A stretch of 27,975 nucleotides of DNA, taken from Pleurobrachia bachei. Taxonomy: Eukaryota > Ctenophora > Tentaculata > Cydippida > Pleurobrachiidae. The notes below the pieces were generated by a model. That model did no database searches. It was not told the DNA's origin and was given only the letters and a program-made list of their open reading frames with translations. Positions 8,801 to 18,200 of this stretch are shown here, one piece after another. The stretch is taken from the NCBI GenBank assembly GCA_000695325.1, contig AVPN01001146.1, positions 1-27,975 on the forward strand. Direction: 5' to 3'. The first letter of the stretch is position 1, and each line of letters begins with the position of its first letter. The position numbers were made by a program, and so were the translations under genes.

Positions 8801-11800
8801 TGAGGCGAGGAACCACTGGGCACGAGATCACGAGCCAGAGACGAAGGCGCACTGGGAGCATTTTATCAACTCCGACCGTCGAGAGATCCTGATGCGGTTT
8901 AGAGAGAGGGCCAGAAGCCACCGTGATCTGAGGGACCGTTCCGTTGAGGGACTGCGGCTCAAAACTGCTTTTCTCCAGGTGATAGGGCCGTTGATGGAGA
9001 GTACTGAATTGGACCAATAGCGATATAGGGTAGGAGTATATATTTGATTGTGTACTGGATCTCAACTTTCAAGAAGGTTCAGTCCTCAGACTAAACAGGA
9101 AAGAGCTCAACCTCATCACGCATTTCCTTACAAACAGAGGATCCATGGCATTGTTTAGGAACAGAGTCGATCCAGCAATAGACCCTACCTGCCGCTACTG
9201 CCATCTAGTTCCAGAAGATAAGTGATAACCAACACATTCTTTTTTCTTGCCCGGCCCTACGGATGAAAAGACACACCCAATTTGCCATTTGGTCTCTTCA
9301 TCCTTCACAGACTACCCGATTCCCTATCACTTATATCATTGCTTCGATATCTCTACAGACTTCTGTATTCTGGAAATGTATTGAAACATCTTATCTTGGT
9401 GGATCGCTCTCTATCCACTAGGTGTTGATCCCTGGGCTGATTTCCCGCCCAACTCTAACAGATCTCTATCATCTCCCGACGTTGAAGTTATAAGCTTGCA
9501 TAACTCACCACCAAACTCAGTCTCTCAATCCCAGTCATCTCCTAGTCCTGGTAACTCACAAAACACCAGTGTCAATGAGATGAGAGATGGCACGCTTGAC
9601 GTTTTCCTAGGAAAACGTGACGGTACCCAGCTTGGCTTGAATGGATTTTTATATACCCGTGAAAGAACACAAGTGATTAAGTCGACAGGATTGTCCCAGG
9701 ATTATTGGAAAGGTGTCCAGAAGACCACTAACCCCTACCCATGTAAGGCCCGTCTTATCACCACACTAGCACCCTACACTGTCGTCCGGGAACCAACGAA
9801 TCACTCCCACGAGCCCTGCTTGAATGTTATTCAGGCTGCCAGGGTGATGACTCAAGTCAGGACAACTCTGACTCTTTCTTTTCTGTATTCTGGAAATGTA
9901 TTGAACAACCGAATGCACCTGTAACAGCTGAAGTTTCCAACAGCGCCATAAAAGATGATCAAGTCACCGTCTTGTTAGGCAAGAAGTACGATCAACAAAT
10001 CAAGTTGAACGGGTATCGCTACTCGAGGGAACAGCTTATCACACTCAAGTCTGGCCTTCAGAAGATATATACTGGCAGTGAACGGAGTGACGCAGATTGA
10101 AGTGCTTCGCCCGCCTCCACATCACCGCTACCGAGCCGTACGAGGTAGTGAAGGAACCGAAACACAGCCACCTTTTGAACACTGTATTCTGGAAATGTAT
10201 TGAAACATTGTACCAAAAGGAGACGTACTCGGGAATATACCTACCCTACAACTCCCACTGTGAAACAAAGACTAAACTCAACATAGTTGCAACGGAGGCC
10301 AGAAGGATCCTCAGACTGTTCAAAGAGCTCGCCTGGCACCACCTGGAAACACTCCGCCGCAACCTGACCAACTCAGGGTACCCACAGGAACACGTCACCT
10401 TCACAAGAGAAGCAGCGAGGCACACACCCACACACACACCACTATCATACCCCTTCCTTCTACCCCAACCCCAGCACAGAAGAGGAGAGCATCTGACCAG
10501 CGGTCATTGCGGTTTAAACGAAAGAAGACCGAAAAAGATCAATCCAAGCTGTACGCCAAGCTAGTTTGTGTGGGTGGGCCGACCTTCAACCAGGCTGCTA
10601 CCTCTGAGCTAGTGAAGGATTACATGGCTCAAAATGGACTACCAGGACTCTCCTCTTACAACAGCAAAAAGGTGTTTGAGTTCTATGGCAAGGCTCCTGA
10701 TCTCAAACAGGAGATAAAAGCCCAACTGGAATCCGATATCAGACTAGCCCTTACCAGCTGCTCAAACAAGAGATACCTTTGTCTCAATGCCAACAGTGAA
10801 AACGGCGCTACACGGAACCTTGGAATTGTTCGAGTATGGGGCTCTCCCAGACCAGTGAATCCCTCGTTAAGCTAGCTGAGACCCGCATGGCAGACTTTGG
10901 ACTTGAGTGGAAACACATTTTTCCCCCACCCCCCTGGCAGCTCCTCTACATCCTGTAAAAGTGGTAGTGTTGGCAGCCATCTCCAGTTCGGGCCGTACTT
11001 TGTTGGGCTGTAAAGAAACGCCAGATCTGCCATTTCTGACAGTGTCCTTCATCTGTTCAGCTTGGAGTTCTATTTTTTTGCTTCTTGGCCACAAACAAAG
11101 AAATTGTATATTTACTTTGAGTCCACATAGATAAACAACAGACAACAGTGTGTACGATCTCCAGTTATGGAACTGTTATAACAAAACTTTGGAGATACCT
11201 TCCTCCAGATATGAATAGAGAACCCTGTTTTGTGGAAATGTATTGAAAAAGCTCTCCTAAATCCGCTATTCCAATCCGGGTAGTGACAACGAGCAGGAGA
11301 ACTGTGAAGAGTGAAGTGAAAGCAGCCCTGGTGCGAAAACTAGCTCCACCCCTGCATGTAGCTGCACCCTCCACCAAGCCAAAGTTCCCTGTAACACCAG
11401 AAACGTAGTCTACTGTAGACTTTGTAACAAAGCAACCTGCCACCACTGCTCAGGAGTCTACATTGGAGCCTCAACACGCCCTATCATGGTGTGAGTAGGA
11501 GAATCGTGAGCTATAAATATGTCAGACACATTTTCACCAATATTGTACTGAGGAGGGCATTCTACCGAAACGTTTAATCTTTGAAATTTCCTTGTCCTGA
11601 TTGTCTGATACAACTCCGGAAAACGTGAGGAACACCGCAGCCATCAACTGCAAACCAAGCACCCAAAACTGCCTTCTCTCCTCACATTCAGACTCCCCCA
11701 AATTACTCTGGAACAACTCCCCAGCTTCACATCAAAACCAATATTGAGCGTTATTCGGACAGGTTTGAGAGATTCTTGAGTTTGGTTTGGTTTGGGACTG

Positions 11801-14439
11801 GCTACTCCAAAGTTACTCTAAACCAACTTGACGTAATGCGCGGTGTCACAGCATTAAACCTCCCCGCGCCAACTTTACACACAACTGCTGCAGGTAGCTG
11901 AGTGTGTCGCTTCCTCTCTCACACCGACACAATTAATTTAATTTATTGGGCAGGTGGCACTCTAACAGAAACTGCATGTACAATGTATTTGAGTGCAGCA
12001 GTTTGCACCCAATGGGCAGCAATTTAAAAAAGTGTTTTGGCGCCCTTATCTGGTGAAGTTTTAGACCTGAGAGTCGTACTGCACTATCATCCAATTTTCA
12101 CTTTGCTTTAATTCGGTAAAACTCACAAAATTTTTCGAATGCTTTGTCTTGGGAGTGGAAAGAAAACAAAAACAAACAATACGCGACAGATTAATAAAAT
12201 AAGAATGGCACAATTGCCATATTATCGTCCCGACGGTAGCTCAGTTGGTAGAGCGGAGGACTGTAGAGGTATCTAACCGTTGTAATCCTTAGGTCACCAG
12301 TTCAAATCTGGTTCGTCGGACTTTTGTAAAACTTTTTCTAATTCATCTCCTTCGCTTTTCACTCATTTCTCGCAGTTCTAAAACTTTTTACGCCATCTTT
12401 TCTCCTTTCACTCTCTTTGATGTGATCACCCCCTTTATCTCATTTTCTTTAAGTTAACCATATCACCGTTACACTTACATATAATGTAATATCACCCAAA
12501 TAACCAAATGTAATCCCATGATTTATCCTGCAGGTATGGTAGTGTTGCCAAGTTACAACACTGTCGAGTTGGGTTCCTTAGCTCATCTCAAATCTATCCA
12601 GAAGATGATAAGTGACGGGGGAGAGGTGAAGGAGGGGCCTAACACTTACAAAGCTTGTGACTTTTATAGTGAGTCTTAGGGGTGTTAGGAATGGAAATTA
12701 TCCATTCTAGTCTCTACTCTTATATGAACAATAAATCGCCTTTAAATCTTGATCTTCTTTCCGAGACCCAGACTAAGAAACTTTCCCACTTTGACCCCAT
12801 GATCTCTAAGAAACTTCCAATTGTTTCAGCTGACCTGGATATGGAAGTACTAGAAGATATCAGGGCTAGAACGTGTTTTAGTGGTAAACGTCCCCCCACT
12901 GACAATGAAGCCAAGGTAATGTTTTCTGTCCAGTATTTATGTGGTCCCCCTAAGTACTGCTTACTCATATTACTGTCTAAGCAATAATATTACTCTGGTT
13001 CTTTATGAAACCGTTTGGCGAGGGAACACTGCACCTTCATGTCTAACCTTGCCAATCCAAGACCAGTTTCTAATACCCATATCCCTCATATTCCTCTCTC
13101 AGTCAGGAACAGAGGCTACACACCGTGCTGTTGATATGACCTACCCTATGAGTGATGGACAACACCTGGTTATCAATGGGAAAATAAGGTATTGAATAAC
13201 ATCCTGTAGGAGCCACTCTTTTTTGTACAGCTAAGAACTTAATTCGACTAAAGTCTAAATAAAAAGAAGCTCTCTGTTCCTTAGATATCGTATTCATACT
13301 TCACTTCATTAAGTGATGATATTTCTAATCCTCTCTTTCTCCCAGGGAGAGGTCGGTTGAGGTATTATTCGATGGGGATGGAGATGGGAATTCTGTTGCT
13401 ACCCTGATACTAGATGCTCTTCTGAAGTGCCCTATTGATTGTAGGGCTGAACTTGCCGAGAATATTCTCATCATAGGTTTGTTCTTCGACTTTATTCTAC
13501 AAGTTTGAAGGTCATCCAGGATGACATTGTTCATATGAAGGGGCCGAGATGGGTTTTAAAACGGGGAAGTGTATACGATTTCTGGAACCTGGTTGATACT
13601 CATTTAAACTCACATTTTACATTGTAGGTGGAGGAAGTATGTTGCCAGGACTAAAGCATCGAATCAAGGAGGAGATTCTAGCTCTTGTTGCCTTTTCAAG
13701 GTCAGTCATCTAATTCTACATGGTACTTGTACCAGACGAAGCCGAGGGCCACTTTTAATTTTCAAATACCGACAACATAACACGGCTAATATTGCAGTTT
13801 CTACAACCTTATTCTACACACACTATCTTTTACACTATCTTATTCCATACAGGTTTTCAGCGCTCCAGGGAATTAAAACTTTCAAGTTTTATAAACCCAA
13901 CTACCCTGCTAACATCATGTCCTGGGTCGGAGGTGGGTCACATTCTGATGGAATAGGGTTTTTTCACGTTATATCTTTTCATTCGAATAATACCGAAGCA
14001 CTTCCACCCCCCCCCTTCCATCATGTCAAATCCATCATGTCAAACACCTGTTTTAATCCCTCCCCCTCTTTTCCCACCAGGATCGATTATGGGGTGCGTG
14101 GAACATCTACATGACAGATACGTGCCCCGGGAGTTCTACAACTCAAAAGGTAAAAAAAAACAAGCATTCGATTGCTTGCTCAATAATTTACTGAAATTCT
14201 TCTGTGCCTAGTTTCCTAAACTTTGGGGGAATATTTCAATACATTTCATAACTCAAAAGTGACACTTTATCTCTCCTGTAGGTGTAGCGACACTTCCTGA
14301 CTGGTGCTCCCTAGCCCCACAACTAAAAGACAACACTGCCGTATCTGGTTCTCCCTCTCGCCGAACATCATCTCCTTATAGGGACTTCCTGGCTTCTTCC
14401 ACCACCCTTCCACCCATCTCTAACCTTGCCCTGTCATAA
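5882..14439 (+). CDS. ACTR10: Actin-related protein 10 (dynactin pointed-end subunit ARP10/Arp11)
   Basis: Thirteen exons join in one frame: 5882-5955, 6141-6210, 6346-6428, 6534-6642, 6747-6864, 12534-12668, 12830-12915, 13103-13188, 13346-13476, 13628-13700, 13853-13932, 14081-14149 and 14282-14439. They give 423 residues, against 417 as I recall for the human protein. The start [12 protein letters not shown] matches the family N-terminus. Other matches are [11 protein letters not shown] (the phosphate-loop region), [44 protein letters not shown] (the actin-fold nucleotide site) and LPDWCSL near the end. ARP10 caps the pointed end of the dynactin filament with p62, p25 and p27, linking dynein to cargo. 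All splice sites are GT-AG with matching phases. The exon 6 donor (A/GTGAGT at 12669) is chosen by frame. The C-terminal Ser/Pro-rich tail is lineage-specific. Intron 5 is exceptionally long (5.7 kb). Confidence 0.95.
6865..7347. other. 5' part of ACTR10 intron 5, no gene seen
   Basis: Moderately GC-rich unique sequence without a convincing ORF. A TATA-like TTTATAAGCA at about 7281-7290 is followed by CACTCACTCACTA some 10-20 bp downstream. This could be a promoter relic of one of the transposable elements that follow. I see no terminal repeats that would define its ends. Confidence 0.35.
7473..7945 (+). pseudogene. Unrecognised transposon-like coding fragments
   Basis: Two open stretches flank repeat copy 2. 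The first (about 7478-7711) reads [19 protein letters not shown] and onwards. The second (about 7809-7945) reads [16 protein letters not shown] and onwards. Both are GC-richer than the intron and have protein-like composition, but I recognise no family. They adjoin a MULE transposase fragment and may be parts of the same or a nested element. Confidence 0.4.
8030..8345 (+). pseudogene. MULE (Mutator-like) DNA transposase catalytic fragment
   Basis: Reading from about 8045 gives [20 protein letters not shown], then TKDSYKMA, a [17 protein letters not shown] stretch, and [16 protein letters not shown]. This order is characteristic of the MULE transposase domain: PVAF.LL..KT..SY, a SD.E.A......FP segment, then GC.FH..Q.L. 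The DDE-type core is only partly present. The fragment holds an in-frame stop and at least one frame change (near 8040), and ends at repeat copy 4. It is non-functional. The normal order would be FLYWCH zinc finger first and MULE second, but FLYWCH pieces here lie downstream, so the element is rearranged or several copies are mixed. Confidence 0.7.
8372..9020 (+). pseudogene. Unrecognised coding fragment (138-codon ORF at 8604-9020)
   Basis: An ORF at 8604-9020 encodes a Trp/Arg/Glu-rich protein. It includes [20 protein letters not shown], then [20 protein letters not shown], and an Arg-rich segment [19 protein letters not shown]. The sequence just before it has high GC and protein-like frames broken by stops. 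Composition suggests coding origin, probably from a transposable element, but I cannot assign a family. It lies between the MULE fragment and a LINE-like fragment. Confidence 0.4.
9061..9490 (+). pseudogene. Non-LTR retrotransposon (LINE) C-terminal fragment
   Basis: The reading [17 protein letters not shown], then DPTCRYCHL, then after a frame change [15 protein letters not shown] fits a LINE C-terminus. Such ends carry a leucine-rich stretch followed by a C-x2-C-x(n)-H-x(4)-C zinc-knuckle-like motif and a CPAL..xR segment. The reading continues as [15 protein letters not shown] up to repeat copy 5 and seems to carry on in the same frame after it (YLGGSLSI). This suggests the 23-bp sequence was inserted into the coding sequence rather than lying between elements. 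The clade is not assigned (Jockey/I/CR1 type possible). Confidence 0.5.
9590..10180 (+). pseudogene. Two FLYWCH zinc-finger fragments in tandem (MULE-associated)
   Basis: The first (about 9592-9840) reads [20 protein letters not shown], then [14 protein letters not shown] and HSHEP. This is the FLYWCH order of F/G-x-x-L..G..Y, YW.C, C.AR..T and H.H, with the Cys of YWxC replaced by Gly. The second (about 9960-10175) reads [20 protein letters not shown], then after a frame change CFARLHIT and KHSHL. FLYWCH fingers are the usual N-terminal DNA-binding domain of animal MULE transposases. Repeat copy 6 lies between them and copy 7 directly after the second. Both are broken. Confidence 0.65.
10205..10925 (+). 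pseudogene. hAT-like DNA transposase fragment
   Basis: After repeat copy 7 comes a Lys/Arg/Gln-rich segment. A 122-codon ORF at 10507-10875 then includes [40 protein letters not shown] and, after a frame change near 10850, [17 protein letters not shown]. The order aromatic-L-x-L-N followed by an N-L-G-I/V-hydrophobic strand and a L..R...FGL helix resembles the start of the RNase H-fold of hAT transposases. The catalytic triad and C-terminal dimerisation region are absent. A CA microsatellite lies at about 10422-10439. The assignment is from motif shape only. Confidence 0.45.
10926..11227. other. Unassigned intronic stretch between transposon fragments
   Basis: No coherent coding reading, although short frames are open on both strands. 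I see no repeats beyond copy 8 of the dispersed unit at its 3' edge. Confidence 0.4.
11290..11620 (+). mobile_element. Penelope-like retroelement 3' fragment (GIY-YIG part plus 3' motif)
   Basis: The reading from 11402 gives NVVYCRLC and, about 25 bp further on, [10 protein letters not shown]. This is the NVVY...C...YIG pattern of the GIY-YIG endonuclease carried at the C-terminus of many Penelope-like elements. About 60 bp further (11548-11571) lies CTGAGGA, a short arm and GAAAC. This matches the conserved 3'/pLTR motif of such elements, which in the family forms a hammerhead-ribozyme core. The element is a broken relic. No full reverse transcriptase is present in the window and its 5' end is not defined. 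Confidence 0.55.
11621..12229. other. ACTR10 intron 5 between relics and tRNA gene
   Basis: AT-rich sequence with no ORF I can support. A GGTTTGG direct repeat occurs near 11781-11795. No external polymerase III promoter is recognised. Confidence 0.4.
12230..12320 (+). tRNA. tRNA-Tyr(GTA) with an 18-nt intron
   Basis: The acceptor stem CCGACGG pairs with TCGTCGG (the last pair G-T), followed by discriminator A at 12320. The D arm is GCTC-AGTTGGTA-GAGC. The anticodon arm is GAGGA-CTGTAGA-TCCTT with anticodon GTA at 12263-12265. The T arm is ACCAG-TTCAAAT-CTGGT. The intron occupies 12267-12284, between positions 37 and 38, the canonical place for eukaryotic tRNA-Tyr introns. The mature molecule is 73 nt before CCA. 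Internal A and B boxes are intact, and a T-run (TTTTT) lies just downstream at about 12333. The gene sits inside ACTR10 intron 5 on the same strand, about 210 bp before exon 6, and looks functional. Confidence 0.96.
12321..12533. other. Between tRNA-Tyr and ACTR10 exon 6
   Basis: Pyrimidine-rich intron end with T-runs that can terminate polymerase III. It finishes in the exon 6 acceptor ATCCTGCAG. Confidence 0.5.
14235..14247 (-). repeat. Short inverted copy of the dispersed repeat core
   Basis: TTCAATACATTTC is the reverse complement of GAAATGTATTGAA, the 3' half of the 23-bp dispersed unit. It lies in ACTR10 intron 12. At 13 bp it may be chance, but it is in the same gene as the eight direct copies. 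Confidence 0.35.
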
Positions 14440-15293
14440 AGAGACTTGGAGTGATATTTTGGAAAAGACAATTATTGCAATATTTGAAGGCAGCATGTTA
14501 TATGATAACAGCTACTTTTTGTGTGTGGGAGTTGAACTCATTTATCTTTGCCCTAAGTTGAGCGACAGTCTGACTACATTGGGTTTTGACGGTGTTTTGT
14601 AATTTAGCTATGTTGTAAATTATAATCTTTATTGTTTATCTAAATCACTGCGTTTTGACATTTGAACATCCTGAAATCTGGCCTGGCCCTGGATACACAA
14701 CAACATTCAAAATATTCCCACGGTGTAAAAAGTTCCCACGGTCCCCCCATTTTGCGCGGTCCTCTCTGTATTGATGGTTCCGCGCGTCCCACCAAACAAC
14801 TTCAGAGAAGCATGTGCAGTGTGCCAGTTTTGTTGTTAAGACAATTTGTTTCACTGTGGTCTGTGAGCTGGATTCCAAGGGGTCAACCAACATGGGACTG
14901 TGGTCGCGTGTTGAGGTCCGATCGACCGATGTGTACGCGGTATCATGGTGGTCAATGACTGACGTATGAAGTCATGTGACAGTGTATGGTATTTGGTATA
15001 TCTCTCCCTCTGTCTCTCCCTGATCTCTCTCCCTCCAGCCCACGGTGGTAATGAGCTAATATAGACCTCAAACATTCCCCTCCCATAGCACCCCTAAACC
15101 CATTTGGCTTACACAAAATGTTAATTGATGCTAATACAATCTTGTTACCAGTGTTCTTGACTTGTTTTGAACAAAAAATGCACTGAAAAGGCCGTCAGGT
15201 GCTCTACCTGACCTCTCCAAATAACAGACAAACAGACATCTAGACAGACATAAAAACAGACATAAAAACAGACATCTGACAAAACAGACAGAC
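14440..15293. other. Intergenic: ACTR10 3' flank and upstream of the charged repeat ORF
   Basis: No canonical AATAAA follows the ACTR10 stop closely. GC-richer DNA at about 14680-14940 holds GCGCGG (14754-14759) and CGCGCG (14781-14786), a possible promoter for the downstream gene. TTCCCACGGT is directly repeated at about 14716 and 14732. Open frames on both strands here are short, overlapping and unconvincing. Just before the ATG, ACAGACATAAAA-type units repeat (about 15227-15290), probably in the 5' UTR. Confidence 0.5.
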
Positions 15294-18200
15294 ATGTCAT
15301 GGACGGTGTCAGGTGGTTCTGTTACCACATTCCACAGCGGGGACACCGAGACAGTGACAATTGACAAAGTTAGGGGTGTTTTAAGGGATGATGGCACTGA
15401 GCTGGATGTGATTGAGATCAGGGGAGCAGATGGAGCGAAGGAGAAAGTGAGGGTTAGTGAAGTTAGTCGGATTGTTATTGTTTCGAGTGTTCCCAGAAAG
15501 GAGGGAGAGAACTCAAGTTCTTTATCTTCTTCAGAATCAGATTCTGAGAGCGAGATTTCTAAACCTAAAATTAAACTATCTGTCCCTAAACAGAAGAAAA
15601 GCTCAGACAGTTCCACTTCTTCAACTGATTCTAAAAAAGTGAAGAAACCAAAACCGGAAATCAAAGTTGACACTCATATCCCCCTGGCAACTGTACCAAA
15701 ACCATCTTCGTCTTCATCGTCCTCTTCCTCCTCAGATACAGATTCAAAGAAGAAGAAGAAGGAAAAGAAGCCAAAACTCAAGAAGCAGACCTCACTGAAA
15801 TTGCCAAGTTTTGGTTGGAAACGGGATAAGAAACCGGATACCAGTTCTGATGATGGTAAAAATAAGAAGCCTAAGAAACAACCAAAGGATCACAGTAGTT
15901 CAAGCAGTGAGGACAAGAAGAAGAAAAAGAAGGGTGATAAAACTTCTGATGAAGATGTTTCTTTGAAACTTCCTAAATTAGGGAAAGACAGAACCAGTGG
16001 TACTTCTAGTACTTCGTCAGACAGTGCTCCGGAGAAATCGAAACCGGCGAAAGAACCAAAACTGAAGAAGCAGAAAAGTAAACCTGATCAGTCTTCCTCG
16101 ACTAGTGATGACCCGAAAAGGGATAAAAAGAAACGAGACTTCTCATTTTATTTACCTAAGTTTGGCTTGAAGCGTGATACAAAGGACGGAACAAGCAGTG
16201 ACACTAGTGTGAAAGAAGAAAAACCGCCAAAGGTTAAACTTGATACACACATTCCCCTGAAATCAAAGGATCACTCTGACTCAAGTTCTGATGAATCTAA
16301 GAAGAAGAAGAAAAAGAGACATTCCTCCTCCTCCTCCTCTTCATCTTCTATCTCAAAACCCCGACCACCCAAGTTAGAGATAGGTAAATCTGACGAGGAA
16401 AAGGAGAAATCCCCAACTCCACCACCAAAACCAGTTAGAAGATCAAGGACGTTGTCTCGGGAGGAGGAAATCCCCCGTAAATCTCGGCCAAAGAGTAAGT
16501 CCTTGAAACGGTTCCTGTCGTTCAGTGAAAATGATAAGCCTGGGGTGAGAAGGAAAGTGTCACTAAAAGCCAATGCAACTGGGACCCTGAAATTAAAGCG
16601 GCGTCCTAAAAAAGAGAAAAAGTCTGCAACTCTCCCGAAAACAGTTTTTACACCACCAACTAACAAGGATACATCATCAAGCGAGTCATCTCCTTCTCCA
16701 TCTGTCGGTAAAGTTAAAATGAACAAACTTGATGTCGTGTATACGGATAGAAAGCTGGAAACCTCAGAACCAATTGATTCCTATCTCTCCTATGCTCCTG
16801 ATCCAGAGACTTCCTTTGTTGAGCTAGAGCAGCAGCCGTTCAGTAGGGATGACTCGAGATTCCTTGACCCTGCTATAAGAGAGGAACTAAAACATCTCGA
16901 TCTGTTCAAGGATCCTGATTTAGAAGGGATTGATGAGAAATCAGGAACCTCTGGAGGCCATACTAAACGTAACGATTCTTCCTCTTCATCCTCATCATCA
17001 TCAGAAAGTTTGAAAGGAATTCTAAAAAAGAGACCAGCAACGTTGGACCGAAACTACAAAGTCCAATCTCGCCAGGCTCGCTCATTGCCTAGGGGTTTCA
17101 GATTGGCGGTAGAGCCACCTCGGCGGAATTTCAGTTTGAAGTCTCTACAATTCAGGAAGAAGGAACGTGACAGGCAAACCCCGACCTCACCAGACCACCC
17201 GAAACGAATAGTAAAATGGTCCGAATCAGAAAACCTCAACAAATCTGACTCTGACAGTGATGCTACCTTCTCCCACTCTTCATCAGGCAAGAAACCTAGG
17301 CTCAGAGTCCATTCCGCACCACTCAAGAAATCGAGCTCGTTTTCGAGAGACCCTAAAAAATCTTCCTCTTCTTCCTGTTCAAGTAGTGATAATGGAAGAA
17401 AACCAATCAGAAGATCCAGATCCTTCTTCGAAGATTCTCCCACAAGCTCTGACAAAGAAAAAGAAGACCCGGTTCTGACCGACTTGCGTTTATCAGCTCC
17501 TAAAATGAAGGCACTTGATTCATATCTTCATCCTTATGGCAGAACTTCAGATGATGAAAAAGAAAAGCGTAAAAAGGGCCCGAAGAAGATAAAGATTGGA
17601 CGGCAAAACTCAAACGGATCACTCAAGATTCCAATCAGGGAGGTGTCGAGGGAGAAATCGGTTGATTCGTCTGAGCCTGACCGGAGCTCTGTTCGATTGT
17701 CAAGAGAACCGAAAAGAGAAGAAGAGGAAGCTCCAAAGCCTAAGAAATCTCAGTCACTACCCAGAAGGCTCAGCAGAATCCTCAAACCTGGAAGTGGAGA
17801 TAAGCAAAGAAAACCAAAACGCCCCAAAAGGACTTTGAGCTTGTCACACAGGGCTAATGGAACAATAAAAATTCGGTTACCTAATAAAAAGCAAAAGGTA
17901 CCACCACCAGAGCCAACTCCCACTCAAGAACCAGAACGCACTCCTACTCCTACTCCACCCCCAACTCCCACCCCATCACCGACTCCATCACCGACTCCGA
18001 CTCCAACCCCAGAACCCAAGATCGAGATTCCAGTAGTGAAGGTGGAGGAGGTACAACTGGAAGAGGAGAAACCCCCAACATCAGAGGGTAGCGACCCAGA
18101 GAAAAAGAAGAGGGTCATCAGGAGGGTCAAGAAAGTTGTACGGAGAGTTGATGCTGATGGAAACTCGATCGGAAGTAGCGACTTCTCAGAGAGTGAGTCA

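Larger units (their letters stand above)
7348..11247 (+). repeat. Dispersed ~23-bp direct repeat, eight copies across the transposon patchwork
   Basis: The core TATTCTGGAAATGTATTGAA, usually preceded by CTG, occurs at 7348-7367 (one mismatch), 7765-7784, 7953-7972, 8352-8371, 9366-9385, 9886-9905, 10185-10204 and 11228-11247 (two differences). All copies are in the same orientation. Six are identical over the 20-bp core, although the surrounding DNA is unrelated between most copies. Copies 4 and 5 share a further ACATC, and copy 7 shares ACAT. Copies 3 and 6 share longer flanks: CTTTCTTTTC on the left and CAACCG plus about 30 similar bases on the right. Spacing is irregular (about 190 to 1040 bp). 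A shortened inverted match lies at 14235-14247. The identity of the unit is unknown. Confidence 0.9.

Noticed and set aside
12682-12987. Single long exon reading through ACTR10 exon 7 from an upstream ATG
   Set aside because: The phase-matched donor at 12669 and acceptor at 12829 remove the extra segment, and the ARP10 alignment resumes only after the acceptor.
14645-15075. Overlapping short frames on both strands between ACTR10 and the charged repeat gene
   Set aside because: Mutually overlapping, with no domain or splice support; more likely GC-richer promoter DNA.
16271-16726. - strand open frames inside the same gene
   Set aside because: Same antisense effect; no independent start context or splice support.
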